64,000 nucleotides of DNA, from contig NZ_JAHLQC010000001.1 in NCBI RefSeq assembly GCF_018918265.1, positions 223,879-287,878 of the forward strand, in the 5' to 3' direction. A program made the translations under genes and the position numbers. This DNA is from Falcatimonas sp. MSJ-15 (lineage in GTDB: Bacteria > Bacillota > Clostridia > Lachnospirales > Lachnospiraceae). The notes below the pieces were generated by a model, which saw nothing but the letters and a program-made list of their open reading frames with translations, searched no databases and was not told the DNA's origin. Shown in pieces: positions 56,071 through 64,000 of the stretch; positions within the stretch are counted from its first letter, which is position 1, and the number at the start of each line of letters is the position of its first letter.

Positions 56071-57738
56071 TTGAAAAACGAAATTAATGACAAAAAAGTA
56101 AAGATCATTCCTTTGGGTGGTCTAGAGCAGATTGGAATGAATATGACTGCCTTCGAATATGAAGACAGTATAATTGTAGTAGACTGTGGTCTTTCATTCC
56201 CAGATGATGATATGTTAGGAATAGATCTTGTAATTCCTGATATAACATATCTAAAAGAGAATGAAGACAAAGTCAAGGGTATAGTTATAACACATGGACA
56301 TGAAGATCATATAGGTGCAATACCTTATGTGTTAAAAGAACTCAATGCTCCATTATATGCTACTAAGCTTACAATGGGTATTATTGATACAAAATTAAAA
56401 GAACATAATCTTTTAAAGCAGACAAAGAGAAAAGTAATTAAATATGGTCAATCAATCAATCTTGGATGTTTTAGAATTGAATTCATAAGAACTAATCATT
56501 CAATTGCTGATGCAGCTGCACTTGCTATATTTACACCAGCAGGAATAATAGTTCATACAGGCGATTTCAAAGTTGATTATACACCAGTATTTGGAGCACC
56601 AATTGATCTTCAGAGATTTGGCGAACTAGGTAAAAAAGGAGTACTTGCATTAATGTGCGATAGTACTAATGTAATGCGACCTGGTTTTACAATGTCAGAG
56701 AGAACAGTAGGTAAGACATTTGATAATATATTTAGCGATAATAGAAATAGTAGAATTATAGTTGCAACATTCGCATCTAATGTTGACAGAGTTCAGCAGA
56801 TTATTAATTCAGCATGCAAATATGGAAGAAAAGTTGTTGTTGAAGGACGAAGCATGGTCAATATTATCAATGTTGCAAGTGAGTTAGGATATATTAACAT
56901 TCCTGATGGTACATTGATAGATATTGAGAATATGAAGAATTATCCGGATGAGCAGATGGTTCTTATTACAACAGGAAGTCAGGGCGAATCAATGGCAGCA
57001 TTATCAAGAATGGCGGCATCAATACACAGAAAAGTGTCAATAAAGCCAGGTGATGTTGTAATATTCAGTTCAACACCAATTCCTGGTAATGAAAAGTCAG
57101 TTTCAAAAGTAATTAATGAATTATCAATGAAAGGTGCAAAAGTTATATTCCAGGATACTCATGTATCAGGACATGCATGTCAGGAAGAGATAAAATTAAT
57201 ATATTCATTAACAAAACCACAGTATGCAATACCTGCACATGGTGAATATAGACATCTTATGTGCCATGCAGAACTTGCAGAGAGTATGGGAATACCAAGA
57301 GATAATATATTCCTTCTCTCATCGGGAGATGTACTCGAACTTGGTGAAACAGGTGGAAAAGTAGTAGAGCATGTAACATCAGGTGGAATCTTTGTAGATG
57401 GCCTTGGCGTTGGTGATGTTGGAAATATTGTATTACGAGATAGACAGAATCTCTCTGAAAATGGTATAATAATTGTAGTATTAACATTGGAGAAGTATAG
57501 CAATCAACTTTTAGCAGGACCAGATATAGTATCAAGAGGTTTTGTATATGTAAGAGAGTCAGAGAATCTTATGGAAGAAGCAAGACAGGTTGTTGATGAT
57601 GCAGTTAACAGTTGTCTTATGAAGAATATTACAGACTGGAGTAAGTTAAAGACTGTGATAAAAGACAGCTTAAGCGAATTCCTGTGGAAGAAGATGAAAC
57701 GTAGTCCAATGATATTACCAATAATAATGGAGGTATAA
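56071..57738 (+). CDS. rnj: Ribonuclease J
   Basis: RNase J degrades and processes RNA as a 5' exonuclease and endonuclease. The 555-residue protein is a beta-CASP metallo-beta-lactamase with H-G-H-E-D-H-I-G, the second metal-binding set (H-T-G-D-F-K), the beta-CASP region (G-R-S-M, T-G-S-Q-G-E) and a C-terminal domain. The start is the TTG at 56071 (M-K-N-E-I-N), 10 bases after GTGGAGG. The alternative TTG at 56047 precedes the SD. Confidence 0.95.
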   Translation: MKNEINDKKVKIIPLGGLEQIGMNMTAFEYEDSIIVVDCGLSFPDDDMLGIDLVIPDITYLKENEDKVKGIVITHGHEDHIGAIPYVLKELNAPLYATKLTMGIIDTKLKEHNLLKQTKRKVIKYGQSINLGCFRIEFIRTNHSIADAAALAIFTPAGIIVHTGDFKVDYTPVFGAPIDLQRFGELGKKGVLALMCDSTNVMRPGFTMSERTVGKTFDNIFSDNRNSRIIVATFASNVDRVQQIINSACKYGRKVVVEGRSMVNIINVASELGYINIPDGTLIDIENMKNYPDEQMVLITTGSQGESMAALSRMAASIHRKVSIKPGDVVIFSSTPIPGNEKSVSKVINELSMKGAKVIFQDTHVSGHACQEEIKLIYSLTKPQYAIPAHGEYRHLMCHAELAESMGIPRDNIFLLSSGDVLELGETGGKVVEHVTSGGIFVDGLGVGDVGNIVLRDRQNLSENGIIIVVLTLEKYSNQLLAGPDIVSRGFVYVRESENLMEEARQVVDDAVNSCLMKNITDWSKLKTVIKDSLSEFLWKKMKRSPMILPIIMEV

Positions 57739-57775
57739 CATAACTGTTGTACACTAAAGATTGGATAGTGATAAT

Positions 57776-58117
57776 ATGAGCAGAGTTGATGATTTGGCAG
57801 TTGAGCTTGCAACTGCCATTCAGGAAAGTGATGAGTATAAACAGTATCTAAGATGTAGAAGTGAACTTATGCAGGATGAAGAACTGTTTAGAAAAGTTAA
57901 TGAGTACAGAAGAAACAATTTTTATTTGCAGAATCAGAGTAACAATCCAAGACTTGTGGAGGATGTTGAAGCTTTTCATGCGCAGAATGCAGAACTTACA
58001 GCTAATATACTTGTTAATAAATATCTTCTTGCAGAGATGGCACTTTGCAGAATGATAAAACAGGTTGAAAGAACACTGATTGAGAATGTTGAACTGGATC
58101 TGGATTTTTTAGACTAA
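57776..58117 (+). CDS. YlbF/YmcA-family protein
   Basis: The 113-residue all-helical protein has the family pattern A-T-A-I-Q-E-S-D-E-Y-K-Q-Y...V-N-E-Y-R-R. In Bacillus, YlbF, YmcA and YaaT form a complex that directs RNase Y. Lying just after RNase J, it probably has an RNA-turnover role here too, though its partner is not shown. The ATG at 57776 is chosen over TTG at 57761; both SDs are weak. Confidence 0.8.
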   Translation: MSRVDDLAVELATAIQESDEYKQYLRCRSELMQDEELFRKVNEYRRNNFYLQNQSNNPRLVEDVEAFHAQNAELTANILVNKYLLAEMALCRMIKQVERTLIENVELDLDFLD

Positions 58118-58144
58118 TTAATTAATGCCGGAGGATTTTTTGAC

Positions 58145-58624
58145 ATGAATATTAAGAAAGTGTTGTTGACAATAATAAGTATATCATTAAAGATGATATG
58201 TATTGCTATTGCAATCATGGCAATATATACAGTTGGAATTAAGGCATATGATTTTGGAGTTAAACTTTTTGCAGAGACATCTGTTGATGAAGTACCGGGA
58301 ACAGATGTAAGAATCACAATATCTGAAGGTATGACATCAGGTGATATAGCAGATGAACTTGCAAAAAAAGGTGTAATAGAGAGTGCGTTGGCATTTAAAG
58401 TAAAAGCGAAACTTATCAAGTTCGATAAGCATATAGCTGTTGGAACGTATACTCTTAATACATCAATGAAGATGTCGGATATAATGGATATAATCGAAGA
58501 GAAATATGAAGAAGAATCATCAATTCAGGCTGTGGAAGATGCTTCTAGAAAAAGCGAGGAGTTAAATGCGACTACAGCAGTACAGTCTGATGACAGTACA
58601 GAGGAAACAACAATTGCAGAATGA
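58145..58624 (+). CDS. MltG-like membrane protein lacking the lytic domain
   Basis: The 159-residue protein has one TM helix (about residues 8-30) and the LysM-like N-terminal subdomain of MltG (V-R-I-T-I-S-E-G-M-T-S-G-D-I-A-D-E-L-A-K-K-G-V-I), then a Ser/Glu/Thr-rich tail. Full MltG is over 330 residues and has a catalytic Glu domain that is absent here. Its position between ruvX/DUF1292 and trmR is that of yrrL (MltG) in Bacillus, so it is either a reduced orthologue or a regulator. GGAGG lies 11 bases before the ATG. Confidence 0.75.
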   Translation: MNIKKVLLTIISISLKMICIAIAIMAIYTVGIKAYDFGVKLFAETSVDEVPGTDVRITISEGMTSGDIADELAKKGVIESALAFKVKAKLIKFDKHIAVGTYTLNTSMKMSDIMDIIEEKYEEESSIQAVEDASRKSEELNATTAVQSDDSTEETTIAE

Positions 58625-58634
58625 GGAATAGGAT

Positions 58635-59279
58635 ATGATAGTAAATGATAGAATTGTAGCATATATTAATTCACTTGATAATGGTAACAGTGATATTTGT
58701 AATTCTATTGAAAAACAGGCAAGAGCTGACAATATTCCTATTATTAGAAAAGAGATGGGGAGTCTGCTGAAAGTCTTATTAAGACTGAAACAGCCAAAGA
58801 GAATTCTTGAGGTTGGAACAGCAGTAGGCTACTCATCTATTCTTATGAGTGAGAATATGCCAAAAGGTTGCACGATTACTACAATAGAAAAGTATGAAAA
58901 AAGAATACCTGTTGCAAAGAGTAATTTTGAACTTGCAGGTGTAACAGATAAGATAACACTTATAGAAGGTGATGCAATAGAAGAGATGCAGAAACTTGAA
59001 GGTGAATATGATTTTATATTTATGGATGCAGCAAAAGGACAGTATATCAATTTTTTACCTGAAGTAATGCGCTTATTATCTGTTGGAGGACTTCTTATAT
59101 CAGATAATGTATTGCAGGAAGGTGATATTGTTGAGTCGAGATATGCTGTTGTAAGACGTAATCGTACGATTCATACAAGAATGAGAGATTATCTATATAC
59201 ACTAACACATATGGAAGAACTAGAGACAAGTATAGTTCCTATAGGTGATGGAATAACTCTTAGTGTAAGAGTGAAGTGA
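58635..59279 (+). CDS. trmR: tRNA 5-hydroxyuridine methyltransferase (TrmR-like)
   Basis: The 214-residue SAM-dependent O-methyltransferase has I-L-E-V-G-T-A-V-G-Y-S-S-I, F-I-F-M-D-A-A-K-G-Q-Y and I-S-D-N-V-L. In Bacillus the gene before the U32 pair (yrrM) methylates ho5U34 of tRNA to mo5U. Synteny with a U32 protein downstream supports that role, but other O-methyltransferase substrates remain possible. GAGGAATAGGAT is upstream. Confidence 0.8.
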   Translation: MIVNDRIVAYINSLDNGNSDICNSIEKQARADNIPIIRKEMGSLLKVLLRLKQPKRILEVGTAVGYSSILMSENMPKGCTITTIEKYEKRIPVAKSNFELAGVTDKITLIEGDAIEEMQKLEGEYDFIFMDAAKGQYINFLPEVMRLLSVGGLLISDNVLQEGDIVESRYAVVRRNRTIHTRMRDYLYTLTHMEELETSIVPIGDGITLSVRVK

Positions 59280-59408
59280 TATATTAGATATAAAACTATT
59301 ATAATTGAAGATCAATATATACTAAATGTAAAGTTAAAATATGATAATTGATAGGAAATATTAATGTAATTATCTGGAAGTTAGGAATTTTGAAAGGAAG
59401 AAAGAATA

Positions 59409-60635
59409 ATGAGACATCCTGAATTATTAATACCAGCAAGCAGTCTGGAAGTACTTAAAGTAGCTGTAATATATGGAGCAGATGCTGTATATATAGGTGG
59501 AGAAGTATTTGGGCTTAGAGCAAATGCAAAAAATTTTTCACTAGAAGATATGAAAGAAGGTATACAGTTTGCACATGAACATGGTGTAAAAGTATATGTA
59601 ACAGCTAATATTCTGGCACATAATGGAGATCTTGAAGGAGCAAGACAGTATTTTAGGGAACTTAAGGATGTAGCTCCAGATGCTCTTATAATATCAGATC
59701 CGGGAATGTTCACTATAGCAAGAGAAGAATTACCTGATATGGAATTGCATATTAGTACACAGGCCAATAATACTAACTATGCTACATATAATTTTTGGTA
59801 TAAACAGGGAGCTAAGAGAGTTGTATCTGCGAGAGAATTATCACTTGAAGAGATAAAAGAGATAAGACATAATATTCCGGATGATCTTGAGATAGAGACA
59901 TTCATTCATGGAGCTATGTGTATATCATATTCAGGAAGATGCCTTCTTAGTAATTATTTTACAGGACGTGATGCCAATCAGGGAGCATGCACACATCCTT
60001 GCAGATGGAAATATGCAGTAATGGAAGAATCAAGACCGGGTGAATATCTTCCAGTATACGAGAATGAGAGAGGAACTTATATATTCAATTCAAAAGATCT
60101 GTGTATGATTGAATATATACCAGAGATATTAGCGTCAGGTATAGATAGTCTTAAGATAGAAGGACGAATGAAGACAGCATTGTACGTTGCTACGGTTGCT
60201 AGAACTTACAGAATGGCTATTGATGATTGCAAGAAGAGTGAAGAATATTATAGAAGCAGAATTGACTTTTATAAAGAAGAGATTGCAAAATGTACATATA
60301 GACAGTTTACAACAGGCTTCTTCTTTGGTAAACCAACAAGTGAGACACAGATATATGATTCTAACACATATAATAAGAATTATACATATCTTGGAATTGC
60401 CGGTGAACGAAATGAATGGGGTTACAGACTTGAACAGCGTAATAAGTTCTCAGTAGGTGAAGAAGTTGAGATTATGAAGCCTGATGGAAGAAATATAACA
60501 ACTGTTGTTAAGTCAATTCGTGATGAAGAAGGAATAACTCAGGAATCAGCACCACATCCAAAACAGGTAATATATGTAGATTTTGGTATGGAACTTGATA
60601 AGTTTGATATTATAAGAAGACGTGAAGAAGCGTAA
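59409..60635 (+). CDS. trhP: U32-family protein, probable tRNA hydroxylation factor TrhP
   Basis: U32 proteins of this type carry out prephenate-dependent 5-hydroxylation of U34 in tRNA. The 408-residue protein has the U32 signature E-T-F-I-H-G-A-M-C-I-S-Y-S-G-R-C-L-L-S, then G-R-D-A-N-Q-G-A-C-T-H-P-C-R, whose Cys residues probably hold an Fe-S cluster. Bacillus has two U32 genes here; only one is present in this window. It lies after trmR, so the two may act in sequence on the same tRNA base. Confidence 0.85.
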   Translation: MRHPELLIPASSLEVLKVAVIYGADAVYIGGEVFGLRANAKNFSLEDMKEGIQFAHEHGVKVYVTANILAHNGDLEGARQYFRELKDVAPDALIISDPGMFTIAREELPDMELHISTQANNTNYATYNFWYKQGAKRVVSARELSLEEIKEIRHNIPDDLEIETFIHGAMCISYSGRCLLSNYFTGRDANQGACTHPCRWKYAVMEESRPGEYLPVYENERGTYIFNSKDLCMIEYIPEILASGIDSLKIEGRMKTALYVATVARTYRMAIDDCKKSEEYYRSRIDFYKEEIAKCTYRQFTTGFFFGKPTSETQIYDSNTYNKNYTYLGIAGERNEWGYRLEQRNKFSVGEEVEIMKPDGRNITTVVKSIRDEEGITQESAPHPKQVIYVDFGMELDKFDIIRRREEA

Positions 60636-60686
60636 TATTAATTAGTATAGTTAATATGGAATAATAGAGAATATAAGCTGTAGTAT

Positions 60687-60753
60687 AATAATAGCATAAA
60701 GAATAATAGCATAAAGAATAATAGCATCAAAGTCGGGGCGTTTGCCCCCGACA
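60687..60753. repeat. 15-bp tandem repeat leading into dispersed hairpin repeat, copy 2
   Basis: AATAATAGCATAAAG-like units (about 2.7) run into the hairpin GTCGGGG/CCCCGAC (60732-60752). The segment 60724-60753 is the reverse complement of 43329-43358 with three differences. The hairpin may end trhP transcription. Confidence 0.65.
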
Positions 60754-60886
60754 TCTAGTATATAATATAAATATAACAATATTAAAATTAAATTAATAAA
60801 GTATAAAATAATGTGTATGGACTGACGATAAATAATTGAGTAGATTATTATAGCAGTAGTGACTGCAAGAAATGGAGGATAACAGT

Positions 60887-61087
60887 ATGTTTATAAAAAA
60901 ACAGGAAACACAGTTTGATAACAATATTCCACCATTGCCACCACATCATGTTCCATGCGCAGAGATTGAAAAGCCGGCAAAGGTGCCTTTTGCACAGAAA
61001 GCAGCAGTATTCGCAGCGGCATTCTTAGGAGCATTCCTTGGATTATGTGCAGCAATTCTTGTACAGAGAAGAGAAGCAGGCGAGTAA
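60887..61087 (+). CDS. Small single-pass membrane protein, unknown
   Basis: The 66-residue protein has a soluble, Pro/His-containing N-terminus (P-P-L-P-P-H-H-V-P-C) and one Ala/Leu-rich TM helix (about residues 39-59) ending in R-R-E-A-G-E. GGAGG 7-8 bases before the ATG at 60887 supports real translation. I do not recognise the family. Confidence 0.6.
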   Translation: MFIKKQETQFDNNIPPLPPHHVPCAEIEKPAKVPFAQKAAVFAAAFLGAFLGLCAAILVQRREAGE

Positions 61088-61104
61088 ATACAAAATAGTA
61101 TATA

Positions 61105-61215
61105 ATAATGCACAATGACATACATAATATTATAACAGAATGATAATGCACAATGACATATATAATTTATACAGAATGATAATGCACAATGGCATATATA
61201 ATTTATAACAGAATA
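61105..61215. repeat. Three tandem 36-38 bp AT-rich repeats
   Basis: Three copies of ATAATGCACAATGRCATA followed by an AT-rich tail (61105, 61143, 61179). There is no reading frame. With the hairpin at 61243 they fill the 337-base gap before sigK. Confidence 0.8.
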
Positions 61216-61242
61216 ATATTATACAAGGACAGAGTATATAAG

Positions 61243-61344
61243 AATACCATGATTAGTGAACATCTGACAGACATATTGATATGTATCATATAGATATTAA
61301 GCAGGAATGTAGGTGTAGAGGTTCATTAATCGTGGTATTTTTTT
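61243..61344 (+). terminator. Long-stem terminator (possible small RNA) before sigK
   Basis: 61243-61261 pairs with 61321-61339 over 19 positions, two of them G-U, enclosing a 59-base loop with its own ACATAT/ATATGT hairpin; seven T residues follow. The large loop is unusual for a simple terminator. Confidence 0.65.
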
Positions 61345-61424
61345 ATTATTGAAGATAATAGTAACATAAGTTAAGATAAGGCATATTATATAGTAAGATT
61401 ATATTTGAAAAGTAGGAGTGTTTT

Positions 61425-62048
61425 TTGAAGACTTTTCCAAAGCCCCTTACTAGAGCAGAGGAAATGCATTATCTCAGGAGTTTTAAAAAAGGAGATATTG
61501 AGGCAAAAAGAATACTCATAGAGAAAAATATGAGGCTTGTTGCACATATAGTTAAAAAATATTCCTACCCCGAGGATCAATTTGAAGACCTGATTCAGAC
61601 TGGAACCATAGGGCTTATAAAGGCAGTCAATTCTTTTGATTGTGATAAAGGTAACCGCTTTGCAACTTATGCAGCAAAGTGTATAGAGAATGAGATACTT
61701 ATGTATTTTCGTAATAACAAAAAGCGATCAAGAGATGTATCAATATATGGTCCGATTGGTATTGATAAAGAAGGCAATGAGATTAATCTGTTAGATGTAT
61801 TTGAGACTTTTGATGATGATATTATAGAAAAATTAGAAGAAGCTAATACACTTAACAGATTAGGAGAATTGATGAATAGGGTTCTTACAGATAGAGAGAA
61901 GACGATACTTGAGATGAGATATGGACTTGGTGGATATGAAGAGATAACACAGCGTGAAACAGCAGCAAAGCTTGGAATATCACGTAGTTATGTCAGCAGA
62001 ATAGAGAAAAAAGCAATAGCAAAACTTTCTAAAGGGATACTCAAATAA
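61425..62048 (+). CDS. sigK: Sporulation sigma factor SigK (no pro-sequence)
   Basis: SigK directs late mother-cell transcription during sporulation. The 207-residue protein has sigma-70 region 2 (L-V-A-H-I-V-K-K-Y...D-L-I-Q-T-G-T-I-G-L-I-K-A-V) and region 4 with the helix-turn-helix G-I-S-R-S-Y-V-S-R-I-E-K-K-A. The TTG start at 61425 follows AGGAG by 6 bases. An in-frame stop (TAG, 61413-61415) shows that no inhibitory N-terminal pro-sequence is encoded, unlike Bacillus pro-SigK. The gene is continuous, with no skin-type insertion. Confidence 0.9.
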   Translation: MKTFPKPLTRAEEMHYLRSFKKGDIEAKRILIEKNMRLVAHIVKKYSYPEDQFEDLIQTGTIGLIKAVNSFDCDKGNRFATYAAKCIENEILMYFRNNKKRSRDVSIYGPIGIDKEGNEINLLDVFETFDDDIIEKLEEANTLNRLGELMNRVLTDREKTILEMRYGLGGYEEITQRETAAKLGISRSYVSRIEKKAIAKLSKGILK

Positions 62049-62272
62049 AACTCTGATTTGAAATGATGACAATAAAACTGTAAAATGATGAAAATAAACA
62101 TTGAATTAGTAGAAAATACTGAAAAAATGTTGTAATATAAAATCCAGATAAAGTAAGAAATTAAAAAAACAAAAGCTATGGATGGTTGCGAAACTTATAT
62201 TATTGGAGTCATTTAAAAGTTTTGCGATTAATTATAGACAACTAAGGAAAAGGAAAACAAAGGTGTATAATT

Positions 62273-63646
62273 ATGAAAATATCATTGGATAAGAAAAAGA
62301 ACAGAGAATTGATTCTTACTGGAAATATTGTTACAGCAATATTAGTGCTTGCAATACCTGTAGTTCTTAACAGCTTTATTCAGACAATGTATAATCTTAC
62401 AGATACATTTTGGCTTGGCAAACTTGGTAAGACATCTCTTGCAGCGATAACTCTGGTATCACCGGTTCAGAATATTGTAGTGAATTTTGGTCAGGGAATT
62501 ACAACAGCAGGAGCGATACTTATAGCACAGTATCTTGGCTCTGGCGATATGAAGAATACATGTAGAATGGCAAATCAGATATTTGTATGTTCAATGCTAT
62601 TCTCGGTAGTATGTGCTTCAATATGTTGTGTGGCAACACCGGCATTACTTATATGGCTTGGGGCATCAGGTGAAGTATTTGACAAAGGAAAAGCATATCT
62701 TCAGATAGTTATTCTTGATATGCCATTTTTATTTATGATTAATCTGTTCACAGCAGTTAATCAGGCACAGGGAGATACTGTAAGACCAATGCTCCTTAAT
62801 CTGGTTGGTGTAATTATTAATATAATACTTGATCCACTTTTTATAATGGTATTTGAATGGGGCGTTCATGGAGCTGCATCAGCTACTCTTTTATCAAAAG
62901 TACCTTGTGCGCTTATAGCATTTTTATCTCTTATTAAGAAAAGTAACCCTGTGAATATCAATCTTAAGGGATTTAGATTTGAAAGAGAAAAACTTATGTC
63001 AATAATAAAAATCGGTCTGCCAACTGCAATTGGTGGCAGTACAATGCAGTTTGGATTTTTGCTTATGACTAAGAATGTGTTGAAGTATGGAGATACAGCT
63101 GTAAGTGCATACGGAATAGGAAATAAGATTAATGGTCTTATAACATTGCCATCTAATGCAATGGGTTCAGCGGTTTCGACAATTGTAGCACAGAATATTG
63201 GAGCAAAGCAAAAAGAAAGAGCAAGAAAAGCATATCGTATAGCGATGGTGATATCGGTTGTATTTTTATTTGTATGTGGAATGATATTATCAAGACCTGT
63301 AGTGTCAACAGCATTTGTTAAAGTGTTCGCACATGAGGATGATGTAATAGTGCTTGCATCTGAATTCCTAAGTATAATGGCATTCTGGTGTTTTACTAAT
63401 GGTATATATAATTCGACATCAGGTCTGTTTAATGGCTCAGGTCATACAATGGTTACTATGATTGTTGATGCTTCAAGAATATGGATATTCAGATTTGTTA
63501 CACTGTTTTTCTGTGAGAAGATACTTAATATGGGAGTTCAGAGTATATGGTATTCAGTAGTTGTAAGTAATGGAATATCAGCATTGATTCTCTTTGCTAT
63601 ATACAAGACAGATCTTTGGAGAAAAGATGTAGTCAAAATTAAATAA
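62273..63646 (+). CDS. MATE-family efflux protein
   Basis: This 457-residue, 12-TM MATE protein begins with the motif L-A-I-P-V-V-L-N-S-F-I-Q-T-M-Y-N-L-T-D-T-F-W-L-G and has a matching second half. It is the third MATE gene in this window. AAAGG precedes the ATG. The substrate is unknown. The 3' end, including the stop, is part of a tandem duplication. Confidence 0.9.
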   Translation: MKISLDKKKNRELILTGNIVTAILVLAIPVVLNSFIQTMYNLTDTFWLGKLGKTSLAAITLVSPVQNIVVNFGQGITTAGAILIAQYLGSGDMKNTCRMANQIFVCSMLFSVVCASICCVATPALLIWLGASGEVFDKGKAYLQIVILDMPFLFMINLFTAVNQAQGDTVRPMLLNLVGVIINIILDPLFIMVFEWGVHGAASATLLSKVPCALIAFLSLIKKSNPVNINLKGFRFEREKLMSIIKIGLPTAIGGSTMQFGFLLMTKNVLKYGDTAVSAYGIGNKINGLITLPSNAMGSAVSTIVAQNIGAKQKERARKAYRIAMVISVVFLFVCGMILSRPVVSTAFVKVFAHEDDVIVLASEFLSIMAFWCFTNGIYNSTSGLFNGSGHTMVTMIVDASRIWIFRFVTLFFCEKILNMGVQSIWYSVVVSNGISALILFAIYKTDLWRKDVVKIK

Positions 63647-63800
63647 AAAGCATAATCGAAGTTATGTAAAAGAAGTTATCAAAAATAAATAAAAAGGCAT
63701 AATCGAAGTTATGTAAAAGAAGTGATCAAAAACAAATAAAGAATAGTTATAATTAAATAAAATGAATAATTGAAATTACATAAGAAAAGTGATTATAACT
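63640..63800. repeat. 47-bp tandem duplication across the MATE stop codon, with a degenerate third copy
   Basis: AAATAAAAAGCATAATCGAAG and the following bases recur with a 47-bp period, and a decayed copy extends to about 63800. As at lepA, the repeated unit includes the end of the gene. Confidence 0.75.
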
Positions 63801-63832
63801 AGAAAAAAGGGTTTGTCACATTGAGAAAAATC

Positions 63833-63868
63833 GGTTCTAAACTTTACCTGGGGGTAGAGTTTAGAACC
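63833..63868 (+). terminator. Hairpin terminator inside the IS edge
   Basis: GGTTCTAAACT pairs with AGTTTAGAACC around 14 bases; TTTCATTTTTAT follows. It would block transcription entering the element from the MATE gene. Confidence 0.65.
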
Positions 63869-63889
63869 TTTCATTTTTATAAAAAAAGA

Positions 63890-63918
63890 TAGGCATAAAC
63901 AATCCCATAAGTTATAAT
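63890..63918 (+). promoter_or_regulatory. Promoter of the partial transposase gene
   Basis: TAGGCA, a 17-base spacer and TATAAT (63913-63918), followed by AAAGGAG and an ATG. Confidence 0.6.
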
Positions 63919-63955
63919 TAAATCACCACAAAATAATCAACAAAGGAGAATGCTT

Positions 63956-64000
63956 ATGCCTAATACTAATTTTATATCAAATCTTCTAGAAATTAAAGAC
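63956..64000 (+). CDS. N-terminal codons of a probable ISL3-family transposase
   Basis: Fifteen codons are visible (M-P-N-T-N-F-I-S-N-L-L-E-I-K-D) after AAAGGAG at 63942-63948. Short Leu-Leu-x-I-K-D starts are typical of ISL3 transposases. The identity rests on this and on the IS-like end upstream, so it is tentative. Confidence 0.45.
   Translation, partial: MPNTNFISNLLEIKD

Larger units (their letters stand above)
63819..64000 (+). mobile_element. Left part of a probable ISL3-type insertion sequence (cut by window)
   Basis: GGGTTTGTCACATTGAG at 63819 looks like an IS inverted-repeat end. A hairpin terminator, a promoter and the first codons of a probable transposase follow. The right end is outside the window. 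Confidence 0.5.

Overview
The window reads as a chromosomal segment of a low-GC, spore-lineage member of the Firmicutes (Clostridia), most likely a Lachnospiraceae bacterium related to Lachnospira, Roseburia or Butyrivibrio. The reasons are strong A/T bias with Gly-Gly-Ala-Gly-type Shine-Dalgarno (SD) sites, GPR, SpoIIP and SigK genes, a CIRCE-controlled hrcA-grpE-dnaK-dnaJ operon, RNase J, IreB, and the clostridial order comEA...comEC-(MATE)-holA-rpsT-gpr-spoIIP-...-lepA-hemW-hrcA-grpE-dnaK-dnaJ-...-prmA-rsmE-...-mtaB. I cannot name the species. No rRNA or tRNA gene and no CRISPR array was seen.

Layout. 1-4.6 kb: arginine synthesis (argJ cut by the window edge, argB, argD) followed by a solute-binding lipoprotein. 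4.8-11.1 kb: comEA, a response regulator/histidine kinase pair, a GerMN lipoprotein and comEC. 11.3-16.3 kb: two MATE exporters separated by an IS1634-type element that created an 82-bp target duplication; the duplication carries what looks like the second exporter's promoter. 16.4-20.4 kb: holA, rpsT (reverse), gpr, spoIIP. 20.5-22.1 kb: an alpha/beta hydrolase and a divergent ThyX-like protein. 22.3-30.2 kb: a signalling and surface block with a diguanylate cyclase, a repeat-rich surface protein (reverse), a chemoreceptor and an EAL phosphodiesterase. 30.3-36.1 kb: lepA, hemW, a GH43 enzyme, threonine aldolase, nitroreductase. 36.7-41.5 kb: the heat-shock operon. 41.9-47.2 kb: a D,D-carboxypeptidase, a phosphoesterase, scpA-scpB, an M18 aminopeptidase. 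48.1-60.6 kb: prmA, rsmE, a cysteine desulfurase with thiI, an HPr-like protein (reverse), mtaB, ireB, ruvX, a DUF1292 protein, a Fur-family regulator, RNase J, a YlbF-type protein, an MltG-like stub, trmR and trhP. 60.9-64 kb: a small membrane protein, sigK, a third MATE exporter, and the left edge of a probable ISL3-type element.

The most striking non-coding signal is a pair of large intergenic elements (36101-36594 and 47319-47932). Each is built from two long hairpins whose cores are inverted copies of one another but whose outer stems differ. Comparing the two elements shows paired, compensating substitutions in the stems, which suggests selection on a folded RNA or DNA structure. Other structural signals are a terminator/attenuator ahead of the second MATE gene, a C7/C7/G8 tract ahead of the surface-protein gene, an SD site that seems to be brought near the lepA start by a hairpin, a possible ATT start for comEC, and folded leaders before scpA and ruvX. 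All functions are read from sequence motifs and gene order; no database search was run.
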